This document shows positions 1 through 12,482 of a DNA stretch of 64,000 bases, in pieces. The notes below the pieces were generated by a model. It was not told where the DNA came from. It worked only from the letters and a program-made list of their open reading frames with translations, and did no database searches. Origin of the DNA: Dipetalonema caudispina (Eukaryota > Nematoda > Chromadorea > Rhabditida > Onchocercidae); NCBI GenBank assembly GCA_013365325.1, contig JABVXV010000014.1, positions 186,001 to 250,000 on the forward strand. Reading direction: 5' to 3'. Position numbers and translations under genes: made by a program. Position 1 is the first letter of the stretch. Each line of letters starts with the position of its first letter.

Positions 1-3000
1 CATCCTTGAATTTGTTTCATTGATCCCGCAGATATCCGAATTAGCAGTAACAATATTGCTATCGGGTGAAATACCGGGAAGATCAATTGCTTCAGCTCGG
101 ATTAGCATTGGTTTCTTTTGTGTTTTAGATGATGATGATAAATTATCGATATAATCGGTGGAGAAATAATTCCGTGAAAGATTCACTTTAGAAGATGTGT
201 CTATTAAGGATTTCGATTTTCCAATCATTTGCAAATTATTTGTCACGGAATGATCTGTATCAGTGGAAGTATCAATTTCTGTTTCTTCTATTTCAAAAGT
301 TCTTCTTGAAGGTTTTGTAGAAATGTGACCCGAAATGATATAAGGTGTAGAGTATCGACGTTTTTCCATTCTTGATGATTCAATTTCCAATGTATCTAAT
401 AGCACTGCATAGATTTAATAAATATCGATAGGATGTCAAAAATTTGTTCTCATCGAGCAAGCAATCATTTTACATTTCATGCATGCATATAAATGAAGGA
501 ATACCAACAAATCTGTATGATATAAAAAATTAGTCCCAATTAAATAATATTTATCAAATAGATCATTTATTATTGTAAATCGTAATTAAAAAAAAAACTA
601 TAGGAATAATGAAAATTTAACGAATTTCAAAAAAAAAAAAAAACTAAAAATGCAAATGTATGAGTGATATTCTAACAGGAATGATAGCAATTGCTATAAA
701 AAAAAAAAAAAAAAGGAAATTAAAGGAAAAAAAAGTGCTATCAATAGGATATAAGGAAGTATCTTAAATTATCACAAGTACATAGCAGAATTTATTTAAT
801 CAAATGTTCCAATTATTTCTTAGAAGAAGCAATAATCGGATCAGAAAACGAGCAAAGATAGTACTGAATAATGCAATGCCGTACAGATTGTACAAATTGG
901 TTAGGGTAAGAGGGAAGGTAGGAAAGAGGAATGAGTGTAAGAGGTGTTGAAATGCTACTGACAGACGATACCGATGATGATAGGATGGCATTGATATGAC
1001 ATAGCATAGCAATGGTGACAGAAGAATATAATATAGGAATGGAATAATGCAGAATAGAATAGGATAGAATAAGTAGTTGTTGTAGTATGAAAAAAATAAA
1101 TAAATAAATAACCAAGAATGGGATCGTTAGAATAGATGATAGTGGTTGATTATGATGATAATGATAATGATGATGATGATGATGATGATAATAATAATAA
1201 TGATGATGATGAGGTGAATGATAGAGAAGAATGAAATGGAATGTTGGTTGGTTGGTTGATTGGTTGGGTGGTGCTAAGTGACAACGACGACGACGACAGC
1301 GACGATGACGATGACGATGACGATGACAATTGCACTCCTTTCATCTTAACTCATCATTACTATTTCCCCTCATATCTCATTTACTTTCTCTCATTATCAC
1401 ATCATTTTCTCCTTACTTTTACCTATTTCAAGGTGATTTTTGTATTTCCTGAATTACATCATTCTTTTTTATACTTAATTAATTAATCTATTAAACATAT
1501 TTGTATGTACTTCTGATGTGATGTGCTTTTTTTTTTTTTTTTTTTTTTTTTCACTAATATTCTAAATTGGCTACTGATTTCTTTATCAAATTGTCGAGAT
1601 GATCTAAATTCTCTTCGTTATTTCACTTCACATGTTAATAGCAATTGTTGTAGTGTTACAGTTTGTTACGGAAATTGACGTGAAGAAACGTGAATGAAGT
1701 GAGAATATATTTGTGATAACTAATTTGGATACAAAATTTCTCTTGCAAACTTAATAAAGGAATGTATATCTATGGGAAAATAACGATGATTTTATTTTGT
1801 ATTTCATAAAAGTTCAGAAACTTGTATTTTCGACATTTCATCATTCTATTGTCATTGTTTTTACCTTGACGAAATGTCAAAGTTCATTTTTAGTTTTTTT
1901 TTTTTTCACTTAGATTTGTAGTAGAAATGAAATTGAACTGGGAGTTTTAAATTGGAATTAATTTTTCTTTTCCAACATTTAATGCAGTGGAATTTCTTTC
2001 CTTAAAAAATATCCTAAAATAAAATTTAGGATTTAGGAAGTTGGTTAATTATAAGTCGGAAGAAAACTTCAATTTCATTCCTCCTTTCTCTTTTCGTACT
2101 GTCCATTCATTCTATGTAATGACAAATGGAATCGCATCGGTGAATCTAATTTAAATTGAATGAAATAAAAAAGTAGAGGATGAGGAATTTCTTTCTTTTT
2201 TGTTCTTTTTTTTTTTTTTTTTTTTTCTATAAATAAAATAACAATCATTCAATAGTTGTAGAATTAACTCAAAAGTAATATACGTCTTATTCTCGCAACT
2301 ATTTTTTTTTTTCAAATAACTGATGAAATATGTTAATTATGCGAAATCTGCGGAACTTTTTCCATTTTTTCTTAGAATGTTAAAATTTATTCAGGAAATT
2401 GTTACCACTTGAAATAATTCACTACGATCGATCTATTTGACAATACTTTGTAATGTTCCATTGATTTTGATGTTTTGACGACATTTTCAAGCATTTAGAC
2501 GATTGTTACACTGTGTGGTATAAAGAGCGGATGAAGAAAAGAGCAATAGAAAAATGTTGTTGAAATAAGCGATATTTCTTGCAAAAAAGAAAAAAAAAAA
2601 AAAAATTGTTTAAAGGATCAATTAATCATGAATGCCTTAATCATCTCTGAATCATTGCATAAAAAATTATTAGTTGTATGTTTTGACAATTTTCTGAAAA
2701 AAATAAACTTCTGAACAGCCAATGTTAAGTGCAATTAATCATAGGCATGTTTGATTTTTATTTGCTTTATTTGATGATAGCTGATTTATTTCTTCTAGAC
2801 CAAATTTGATGATGAAGGATTCTAGGCTAATTTGATGACGAAATTTACTATTAATTTGATAGTAAATTTCATTTATTTTTGTGCACTACTGGAGTTTTTT
2901 TTTTTATTAAATTTTATAAAATTGTATATGCCTTAGAAGAGTTGTTATTTGATAAAGTACGATGAATAAATGATTTTTAGCAATAATAGAATTAATTACT

Positions 3001-4579
3001 TTATTTCATCTCTGCTAAACTCGATCTGATACAGTTTTTATTCACTCTTGTAGACTATCAAAGGTTTTTTTTTTTTCTTTTCTTTTTAATGGAAAATATG
3101 AAATTGAAGGAAAACGATTGAAATTTCAAAAAAAAAAAAAACACCTCCAATGTTCGGATAATCCGGGAAATATTTCTTTCAGTTGCGAACTTCGAAGTTC
3201 GAGATTTGAAGTGGATAAACGTGATTGATAACTGAATAATTTTCCATCATTCAAACTTTCATCGCTGGAGTGATTTTCACTTAGTGCTGCAAATGGAATT
3301 ACAACTAATGAAAATCATTTTGAGTGGTGTAATTGAAAAGTCAGTTAAACATTGAAAATTTTTAGTCTATTCCGAATCTCTAAATTCGTTTTCAAAAAAA
3401 AAAAAAAATTCATACAATCATCGCCGATATAGCTGATAAATGAATCGGTGGAATAGCTGCTACGACTTGTGCTACTGCTACTGCTGCTGCTGCTGCTACT
3501 ACTACCACTACTACTTGCAGAACTCAATGAATTGAATGATGTTTTAATTATTTTATCCGATGATATATGATCGCCAGTTGAAAGGCCAAGTTTCATCAAT
3601 CTTGCATGAATATCATGCCATGTTGTTACTGCACTGATCAATTGATTAGAAGTCATACCTAGCCTCTGCAACTTATCATATATATATCTATATATATATA
3701 TATATACGTGCAATGAATTCTTAAATAATTTTAATTTCAAGTTTGCATGTATCATTTTCCGATTAAATACAACTTTCAATTTCTTGTGATATTTGATGGA
3801 TCAAGTTTGCCTTGTCACAAACATTTCACTTTGATAGCTAATAATGGTAAATTATGAAGTCGTGAAATGTATCAGAAATGAGAGCATTTCTTTGCTCAAT
3901 ATTTGCTCATTTTAGAAACATGTTGAATATATATTTGATCGATTATATCAACTCATCGTTACAAATTTTTGTTGTCAATTTTATCAGTTATTTTATTATT
4001 GTTTTTCAATTTCTGTTTTTTCTTTTTCCGCTCCTTTATAAAAGTTAAAATTAAATCAAACAAAAGTATTTCAGCACAAAAAAAAAAAAAAAAAAAGACA
4101 ACCGAAACTTTAATTTTTGCCCTAAATGTCGAAATTTAAAATGACTGATTTCAATGAAATAATGCAATTTAGAAAATGTGAAAGTGAAATAAAGCCATCA
4201 TCAACATGTATTCCATTGTCAGAAATACATCAACCGTCTGTTCGTCGAATGAGAAACGACACTTTTTGCATTCAACAATAAGAAAAAAAAACAAAAAAAA
4301 AAGTGATTTGGTTAAGAAACAAACTTACCAAATTAGAACAGTTTTCTTCAGCGCTACTTTTTTCAAAATCCATTGGAGGCACTGAAAATTTTTAAGTATT
4401 TTAAAATTTAAATTATATTTATGCAAAAGAAGATAAACTTTAAACTGATAACTTATCATTACAAATAAATATGATAAATCGATACCTTTCTTGTACCATT
4501 TTCGTCGAATTGGTGCACTCAATGACATTGTTCCATCTCGTAAAAAATATTCACGTTTTTTTTGTGCATTTGATGACAT
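1..4579 (-). CDS. Unrecognised Ser-rich protein, 5' part (gene continues past the left edge)
   Basis: Not recognised. Four exons in frame: 4579-4486, 4381-4329, 3665-3416 and 404-1, giving 267 codons, open to the window edge. The phases (1, 0, 1) match at every junction, which is the main support. The protein starts MSSNAQKKREYFL, is basic at the N-terminus (IRRKWYKK), and exon 3 carries a run of about 20 mostly Ser residues encoded by mixed AGC/AGT/TCx codons. Exon 4 is polar and Ser/Thr/Lys-rich, with no visible transmembrane segment or signal peptide. The sequence before the ATG reads AATGATCAG, a possible but weak trans-splice acceptor. The third intron is about 3.0 kb and holds microsatellites. 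It could be a nematode-specific or fast-evolving adaptor protein; no function is assigned. Confidence 0.75.
1150..1330. repeat. GAT/AAT and GAC/GAT trinucleotide microsatellites
   Basis: There are two blocks, about 1153-1215 (GAT and AAT units) and about 1280-1328 (GAC then GATGAC units), separated by TTGG-rich sequence. On the two strands they create poly-Ser and poly-Asp open frames, which I treat as artefacts because they lie in an intron and have no splice-consistent partners. Confidence 0.85.
1527..1551. repeat. Poly-T homopolymer, about 25 nt
   Basis: An uninterrupted T run in the long intron of the left-edge gene. Similar tracts of 15-36 nt occur throughout the non-coding parts of the window and are a general property of this genome. 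Confidence 0.9.
2840..2870. repeat. Perfect inverted repeat, 12-bp arms
   Basis: GAAATTTACTAT at 2840-2851, a 7-nt loop, then its exact reverse complement at 2859-2870. It lies in the long intron of the left-edge gene. Confidence 0.9.
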
Positions 4580-7500
4580 CTGATCATTCGATTAGAAATT
4601 TTCAAAAAACAAACAATTATCGTTTATTGTTTCTGTAGTTTCCACTGCTGTAATACATCAACAATTATTAAAATGTAAATTGAAACTTAATGGCTATTGT
4701 TGTGTCCATAAGTGACAGATCAATCTATCCGAGAAAAAAAAAAATTGAAAAAGAATAAAGAAAATGTCATTTGAAAAATAATAATTGTAAAGAATGAAAT
4801 GTCTAAACGATCTTGTAAAATTGAATTATAATAGGAAGATAAATACAAAAAAAAAAAAAAAAAAAAAACTGTTTTATTTAAATGCCTTAATGATTTGCAA
4901 ATTTTTTTCACATTTAAAAAAAATTCACATAATGAAATATTGTTAGATTAGCATGTAAATGAACATAAATATTTGTAAATAATTAATATTAGCTTGTTAT
5001 TTATTGTAAATTTATCTTTTTATCAATAATTACCATACATACATTTGCATTAACTTGGCTCAATTCTCTAAATGTTAAGCGACATTTGCATTAACTTGGC
5101 TCAATTCTCTAAATGTTAAGCGCATGTATGTTGTAGATTTATTGCTTGAAAAATTTTCATTATTTAATATATTCAAAAATGCAAAATAGAAACAAAAAAA
5201 AAAATATATTTAAATTTGCTTTAAAATATTTTTTCAATTTTTTTCACAGTTATAAATGGAAGCAATTTTGATTACGGATTGCTTTGCTATTGCATCAAAA
5301 AAAAAAAATGCAATATATATGACAGAACCGTAAAATTAGTTTGCCATATTTTTTTTTCGATAAAAATCTATCTTATTGTCATATATATTTTCTGCAAAAA
5401 AATCCGGAAAAAGGAAAAGGCAAAAAAAAAAAAACCGATAAATACAGTGGAAATTAAATTACAAAAATATCATACAAATTGATAAGGCTTAATTTTGATT
5501 TGTTCAGAAATGATAAGAAGATAGTTTTGATAAAAAAAAAAAAATATCTTGACCCTAACAATTGATAATAGGTCACATTGTTAAAAATGATTAGTAATAC
5601 CAATTTGAAGTAATATTTTGTTTTTTTTTTTTTTTTTTTCCAGAATTCTAGTACTATTCTTAATGGTTTTGAATAACATAAAGATTGTCTATCAGAACTA
5701 TTAAGGCTTTTAATCCGTGTTGAACCTTCTGACCTCCCAATCAGTGAACGAATGAATTTGTTGAATTTTTTTTTTGTATTATTAATGTTTGAAAGCTATT
5801 AACAAATTTATTTTTACTCAAAAATATTGAAGCATAGCTCTTTTGTATAGCATAATGCAAATTATTCCAATACAATTTATTGCAGGCTTATCACTTTTTA
5901 TATCATACATGTCCAATATTTCGCTTGGCTTCAATTCGTCATTCCATCCTTTGCTACTGTCTAGGCAGTTTTTTTTTTTTTTTTTTTTTTGTTTTGAAAA
6001 TTGCAAACTGCTGCATGTGCAAAATCCGTTTAAGCTTCCCTCACCAACCTAATCTGTTTGTCATTATTTTCGAAGCAAATTGTTGATAAATGTTGAAAAA
6101 CTATGAAAAGAATGTGCCTAATTGAAGTAAGAGAATGAGAGAGACAAGACGAAAAGTATGAAGAATTATTGCAAAAAAATTATAAATTAGAAATTAATAA
6201 TTTCGTGAGTTAAATTATCTGTCTACTAACTTCAATCTTCAATTGAAATTCTCTAAATTTGAATAGTGAACAATTTCTTCTAATTATTGAAAAATTAGAA
6301 AAAGAAGCGGAAAAAATACTAACTAATATTTTTCAAGATAAATTGATAAAAATTTCAAAACTGTTTGTAATTGTATTGATATAACGGTGGTAGGTTAAAA
6401 TGTGAAGTTCTTTTGACGGAAAAATTGGGATAGACATCCGGAATAACTATCGAGAAGAAAAGGAGCGATCAAGCAAGTGCTAATTAACATGCCTATAACC
6501 AGAATATGAGAAATGCCTATATTCATCCATTATCTAGTGGTTTGCAAAACTTTCGTCCAATAGCAAAAGGATGAAATTTGAACTCAAAAAGTAAGCTAAT
6601 CATTCCGCTATTACTTCAAAGTTTCAAATCTTTCCAGCAATCATTTCCGGATTGCTCCTTTTTTTTGTTTCTGGCCTAACAAAGAAACTTCAATGGTTCT
6701 GCTTCTGGCATAATACAGAAACTTTAACAATGTTATTTCAGGCCTAATACAAAAATTATATTGGTACTATTTTCATTAATTACTATCATCATCCTATCCA
6801 AAATTTGATATATTAGTTACGTAGATTATTTTTGTTGGAACAATGGAAAGTTCAGTTCTTTCAATAAAAGCAAAATTTATCAAATTGATTGATAATAGCT
6901 TTAATTTTAATTAAGCAAAAGGATGTAGTATATTTAACTGATTCACGATAATTATTCTAGCCATCTGAAGTGAAATTCTAAGTTCGTTATTTTAATAATA
7001 GTAACATTATATGTATATTAATTCCCGTAAAGTTTATTGAAATAAAAATTTTAAACAATAGAATTTTTAGCAATCTTGCCAGAAATCTTTAATCTTAACA
7101 GGAATTTTCAATTTTTAAACTTATGTAAATTAATTCAACCAGTGAACTCTTAGAGAATAAATCCTAATAGTATAGTCAAATAAATTTAATAATGAATTTG
7201 ATCAGTCGATTATAAAACTTAACAGCAATTACGTTGAACTATTGGTCTTATATAACAATTTCTTTTCCTCCTACTAACTTGTCGATCCTCTCTGATATAT
7301 TTTCATTTTCCGGATACTTTAACCGGAAATTTTTCATCTTCTAGACATTGGGATATATTATAAACATACATATATATTCATTTTATAAACCTTAAACTCC
7401 TTTGAAATATTCTATGAACAAATGTAGAATAAATTTTAGAAAAATATTAAATTATTTTCCAATTTAAACCAAGTTTACAATATGTATAATACTCGATTGC

Positions 7501-10500
7501 TTACAGTTTACTATACTACTAGTCCATTGTCATTCCAGAAATTTGCAAGTTTAGGAATTTTGATAGTTTGAGAATAGAAAATACAAATTAAAGAATTAAA
7601 AAGTGAGACTGTATACGTAGTATTTATGAAAATTTCTTCGGAAAATTAAATAGCAAACATTCCAGTAAAAGTTTATGGAAGAATTTTTCCAAAAGATAAA
7701 GCAATTGGAAATTTCACAATGAAGTATCAATGAATTGTTCATATTTTAGCAATTGTATTCTTCTTTTACTTTTTTACATATATCACATATGATAATAATA
7801 CTTTTTAACAGTGAGAAAAGTTTAAAATTATTCTATGGAATTTTCAAACTTTCAACTATTAACTCGTTTGATTTTAACTGCTATAAAATTTCCAGCTGTT
7901 TGAATTTTTAATAAAACTAAAGAAATTTTATGAGAAGATGAAACTTCTACAACTTACAATCTGTGGAAAATACAACATACAATTTTGTAATGAATGAAAT
8001 TTCAAACGATTAATAAGTGATTATTATTTAATGTAAAGATTAGCAATAATTTGTCCATTATGATTAAATAAACAAAAAAAAATAATAATGTTGATAAAAG
8101 AATCATTTTGGGATACTTTTTTTTTTTTTTTTTTAGCATAAACTTTTTTTTGATACACCAGCAGATAAATTATTCAGTTTTGTATAGCATCATTATATAT
8201 GCAAATGATTTTTTTCATATGCTACAACTGATACTTGCATACTACAATAAAATATTTGAGATGTAAAAGTTGATTATATAATGATTTTACAATAATATTG
8301 ATTTTGGTTAACTACTTAGCGAATAAATTTCATTATTTTTAAATTACTCAAAAGTAGCGAACTATATGAGTTGAAAAATTTTGTTTTGTTCTATTGTTCT
8401 ATCTATTTTTCATAAGAAAAAAATAAAAATAAAAAAAAAAAAAAAACTCTAAAATTCTTTTTTATCCGATATTTGGTAAAAGTATGAATTGGAAAAGTTT
8501 GAAAATGAGTTCTATTTAGAATGAAGCAAAAAATCTACCAGAAAAAAATATGCAAATAAACAAGAAAGCAAATGAGAACATTCATATTGATAGTTGTAAA
8601 ATCGAAATAGACAGATAGAAAATCCAAAAATGCATTATGCCATTTAGGTCTTTGCAAGGTGTACGCCATATATTTGCTTGCTTTACTTCACTAATTAGCA
8701 AAACGTTACTTCTTCAAAATTTTTTCTTCCTTCTGAAGAAGCTTTTTACATGCCCGATATTATAGTTATTGTATCTATCAATCAACAAGACATCATTTTA
8801 TTTGGAATGATAAAATTACCACAAAATTTACGTATCAGTTTTGTTGTACAGCTCTATATGCTACGAAATTTCTTCAAACAATAAAAATTTACACTAAATA
8901 ATCGTTCATTTTTCAATTTAATTTCTTAATTTTATTCTAATCTTTTCTAAGAACTTATGTGATTTGAGAAAGATAGAAAAATTCCGCTTTTTTTTTTTTC
9001 TGATTAGAACTCATAATTTGCTCTTTTTGCAATTTTCTATTAGGTGTGGTTTAATTTGGAAAATCACAAAATTCAAATCAGATTTTGAAAATTTCTTGGA
9101 TATAAATTTTATGTAAAATTATTATAGTTTCAATTTTTTTTGTTGAGCATAACTTTTTTACACAATTTCTGATTATAAATTGCAAACAAATCAGTTCATA
9201 AAAAAATTCATTAATTTTTGAAAACCACTTGAAACGAAAAAATGTTATTTATCGAACTATAATAATTGCCTAAGCTTTAGTTTTTTTCAACCCATTTAGC
9301 AGTTTGGACTAACTATAATTTATAATGACAGAATCAAGTCATCATGTTGCTTCGGTGATCATTTAAAAAGTTAGGAAAACAATATTGATGGATTGATTTG
9401 AATTAATGAAATTATCTGATATTAGTTAAAACTAAAAAACGTTTTAAAATGTTGTAGTGGTTTCTTCTTTACTCATGATAACAGCAGCACAAGATACTTT
9501 GATACTATCCGAGGTAGAAGCAACAACTACTTTTCGAGAATTTCATTTCTTGAAAACAAGAATGAATGAGCAAATGTGCTTACAATCGGAATCTTCCATA
9601 AAGAAAATTTGATAAGTAACATTGAATATAATCAATAGATGATAGAGGAGAATTAGCATCGTGGATTTTAGTGTATTATTTGCAAAAACTGGCTGATGTT
9701 TGAAATTTCCATACTATATCTGCTCGAGCAAACAATTTTTATTATGACTTTCGGTTAATTTTCAACAGAAAATCTTAGAAAATTTGATTCACCAAGTATT
9801 AGGATGAATTTCAGGAATGATTACTTCGGCAAATAGTCAAGATCGATCAAAGTTTTTTTTTCATCAAAAATTATCTTGTTGAAATTGATTGCAATACAAA
9901 CATGCTAGTCCACAACGAATGAAATGATGGACCCCTTTTAGCTATCTCTAAAATACATATTTAAACCTAATTTTTGGCAATGATATTAACACATTATAGT
10001 TAAGAAAAAAAATGGTAAAAATTCATTTCATAAAATTATCTAATTTTCTGCTAGATTTTCTAAGGTCATATTAACCACCCATTCATTTACTTTTTGTCCG
10101 TTTGTCCTCTCTTCTGCTTTGCGAGCTAAAAACATATGACAGTCTTTTCCCGCATTATTGATCCTTCACCTTTTGTTTGCAAAAAAGAATGTAATCTATC
10201 GGTCCAACCTGTTTTAAAAAGAACCACAATGAATTCACTTGGACGCTTAGTTCAAAAAGTGTCAGAATATCGAATATTAACTTAAAATTCTGATCAATAA
10301 CTTTCAATTTAGTTAGGAAACTATGCAATTTTTGCCTATGCCACTTAAAAGAAGTGAAGATATCAGTTATGTTGATATAAATGCTAGCAGTAAGTAATTT
10401 AGTCTGTATTAAAAACAAACAATTCAGTAACTTCTTGTCCACTGTATATGATGCAAATGAAAATGTGCAATTATTCATAAAGTAACTTTAATTTTCAAAA

Positions 10501-11103
10501 AATGTGGAATGAAGAAAGAAAACATACACTTATTTTTCATTGAAAGGAATATGTCACCATGATTGCATTTTAGACAGCCGTAACGAAAAGAAGAAAAAAC
10601 AATTAAGAAGTACTTAAAGTTTTATACACAACTTCTCTATGTAACACTTCTTACTCTAAGATATTAGTATAGGCTTCATTTGTTTTATGTCAACAAGGAA
10701 GCTCAAAAACCAACCTTTATAAAGCCATGTTATCAGAATACTCAAAATAAGATTGCTCTATTTAATAATATATTAACAAGCAATATGGTTCAGAGTTTCT
10801 GTCACTTCAAATGAACAGAAGTAGTGAACATGGTCGGGTAATGCTAACATGACAAAGTGCGTATCTGCTAAAACAGCCACTAGAAAATATCCTCGAAAAA
10901 TAAAAATAACTATAAATTGTTCAAACAACATGTATCTACAAGAAATTATCCTTCATTCAGAATTACATACTTACGACTCTGCAATATAAATAAAAGTAAA
11001 CTACAATTGCAGTGACCGGAAAAGCAGATGCTGGTGATAATCATAACGCTAGAAAACTGAAAAAAGCATAGTAGAAAAAAACAATCAATAAGTCATCAGT
11101 TGA
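4580..11103. other. Gene-poor intergenic region
   Basis: This 6.5 kb lies between the left-edge gene start and the 3' end of vps-32. It contains AT-rich sequence, many A/T homopolymers and a 41-bp tandem duplication at 5041-5122. One 107-codon unspliced open frame on the minus strand at 10155-10478 has no clear family and is left unannotated. The sequence just left of 11104 should hold the vps-32 3' UTR. Confidence 0.6.
5041..5122. repeat. Perfect 41-bp tandem duplication (two copies)
   Basis: The unit beginning ACATTTGCATTAACT and ending GTTAAGCG occupies 5041-5081 and is repeated without a mismatch at 5082-5122. Identity of the two copies points to a recent duplication or an unequal-exchange or replication-slippage event. 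Confidence 0.95.
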
Positions 11104-12482
11104 TCAAGCGTTTGCCCAAGCTTCTAATTCAGCCAAATCATCATCCTCTTGCTGTTTTTTGGCAACAGTCTTCTTTCCGGAAACTGGAAGATCAGCTGTT
11201 GGGGCTTCAGGCAAAGCTGAAACAGATGCTGGTGTCGGACCAACATCTAGAAGCTGCTTATCAAGCTCTTCCTGCAAGCAATTTTGATGAGTAATCAAAA
11301 GTTAGCCACAGTTACATAATAACACCATTCACAAAAAAGAGAACTCCACATAGATGGAAATGTTAACTAAAACACAAAAAACTGATGATCATAGAGAGTA
11401 TATAAACTAAGGACGAAATTTAAGACAAACTTGTTCCAGTTCTTCCAGTTCCTTCAGCAATTCGTCTTCATCCACATCTTGACCAAAACCAACTGGATTA
11501 CTGATTGCCTCAGCAATTTCATTAGCAACCTCTTGTTGCTCCGCAATATCTTCCATTAAATCGTGCACCTGTTCATGAATTTTACTTTTCCACAATCAGC
11601 TGAGATTCTTCTCTTTGCATATGTAATGGAACCTTACACTTTAATATGTCTATGGAACCCAGAGACAAAAATTTTAATAATAACGATAACCATGCCATTC
11701 TACCTAAATCTTTTCATTACTTCACACAACAAGATCTACTATTTCACTTATGAATCTGAAAATAAGCAAGAAAACTTCCTGATGATGAGAAATCATTTAC
11801 AGAAACACTGGAGTAATTGAAACACTTGCCTGATCTACATCCATATCGTTATGTGCTGTTTTAAGGGCCTTCGCAGCAGAACCCATTACTTGTAAAACTT
11901 CAGCGTTTGTTGACGCATTTTCTAAAGCTTCTCGTTGAAACTCGATCGTTGATAAGACACCATCAATATGTTGCAATTGCTTCTCAAATTGTTTCTTCCG
12001 CTTTAATGCGTGTAGAGCCAATCGTTTGTTTTTCGTTCCATGTTTTCTTGCCGATGCAACTTCCTAAAATAAATCTATATCACAAAAGAAATGCTTCATT
12101 ATGCATTCTGAAACTAGTCCCAGCTCTAACATTTAATAAGTTCTTTCTTTAAACTTTTATCAAACTAAATCTTAACAGCAGCTTAACCTTTCTGAAAAAT
12201 GATTCTACCGATTTACCGTTCTCCTATCATTTAGTTTTCATATGTAGTACCATTTGTAAATCTCGCTAACAATCTCTTGTGAAAAAAAAAAAAAAGAAAA
12301 ACAAACATGAATTTCCAGAATAAAGCTGGAAAACTTACAGCTTCTATTTTCTTCTCTAAAAATTCTTGTTTCTTCACTAGCATTTCTTCGGTTTCTCGCA
12401 ATTTTTGTATAGATTCTTGTGGGGTTGCTGATGGTGCCTGTTGCTTTCTACCACCACCAAAAATCTTCCCAAACACACTCAT
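11104..12482 (-). CDS. vps-32: ESCRT-III subunit Vps32/Snf7 (CHMP4 family)
   Basis: A core filament-forming ESCRT-III protein that acts in multivesicular-body sorting, cytokinetic abscission and membrane repair. The four exons are 12482-12339, 12063-11830, 11568-11431 and 11271-11104, all phase 0, giving 227 residues, the usual CHMP4 length. The N-terminus MSVFGKIFGGG is the amphipathic membrane-inserting start seen in Snf7/CHMP4. Helix 1-2 runs through SARKHGTKNKRLALHALKRKK (residues about 52-72). The MDVDQ/VHDLMEDIAEQQEVANEI and PVGFGQDVDEDELLKELEELEQ stretches match the family. The acidic C-terminus DDDLAELEAWANA corresponds to the Bro1/ALIX-binding helix. Intron 2 uses a GC donor. The ATG lies 2 nt after a TTTTTTTCAG acceptor, so the message is probably trans-spliced. 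Confidence 0.97.
11828..11829 (-). other. GC 5' splice site (GC-AG intron) in vps-32
   Basis: Exon 2 ends ...GATCAG and the intron begins GCAAGT. Exon 3 begins GTGCACGAT after ...GAACAG. Family alignment requires the join MDVDQ-VHDLMED, so the donor must be GC. The flanks are otherwise the perfect consensus CAG/GCAAGT, as is typical of genuine GC-AG introns. Confidence 0.88.

Larger units (their letters stand above)
405..3415 (-). other. Long intron with low-complexity DNA
   Basis: This 3.0 kb stretch is read as intron 3 of the left-edge gene, because the donor at 3415 and acceptor at 405 join exons in matching phase. It contains GAT/GAC repeats, several A or T homopolymers (the longest about 25 T near 1527-1551) and a 12-bp hairpin at 2840-2870. 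Short open frames inside it are products of the repeats. No nested gene was seen. Confidence 0.65.

Noticed and set aside
800..1486. Several open frames, including poly-Ser and poly-Asp stretches
   Set aside because: They come from GAT/GAC repeats inside an intron of the left-edge gene, as shown by phase-matched flanking exons.
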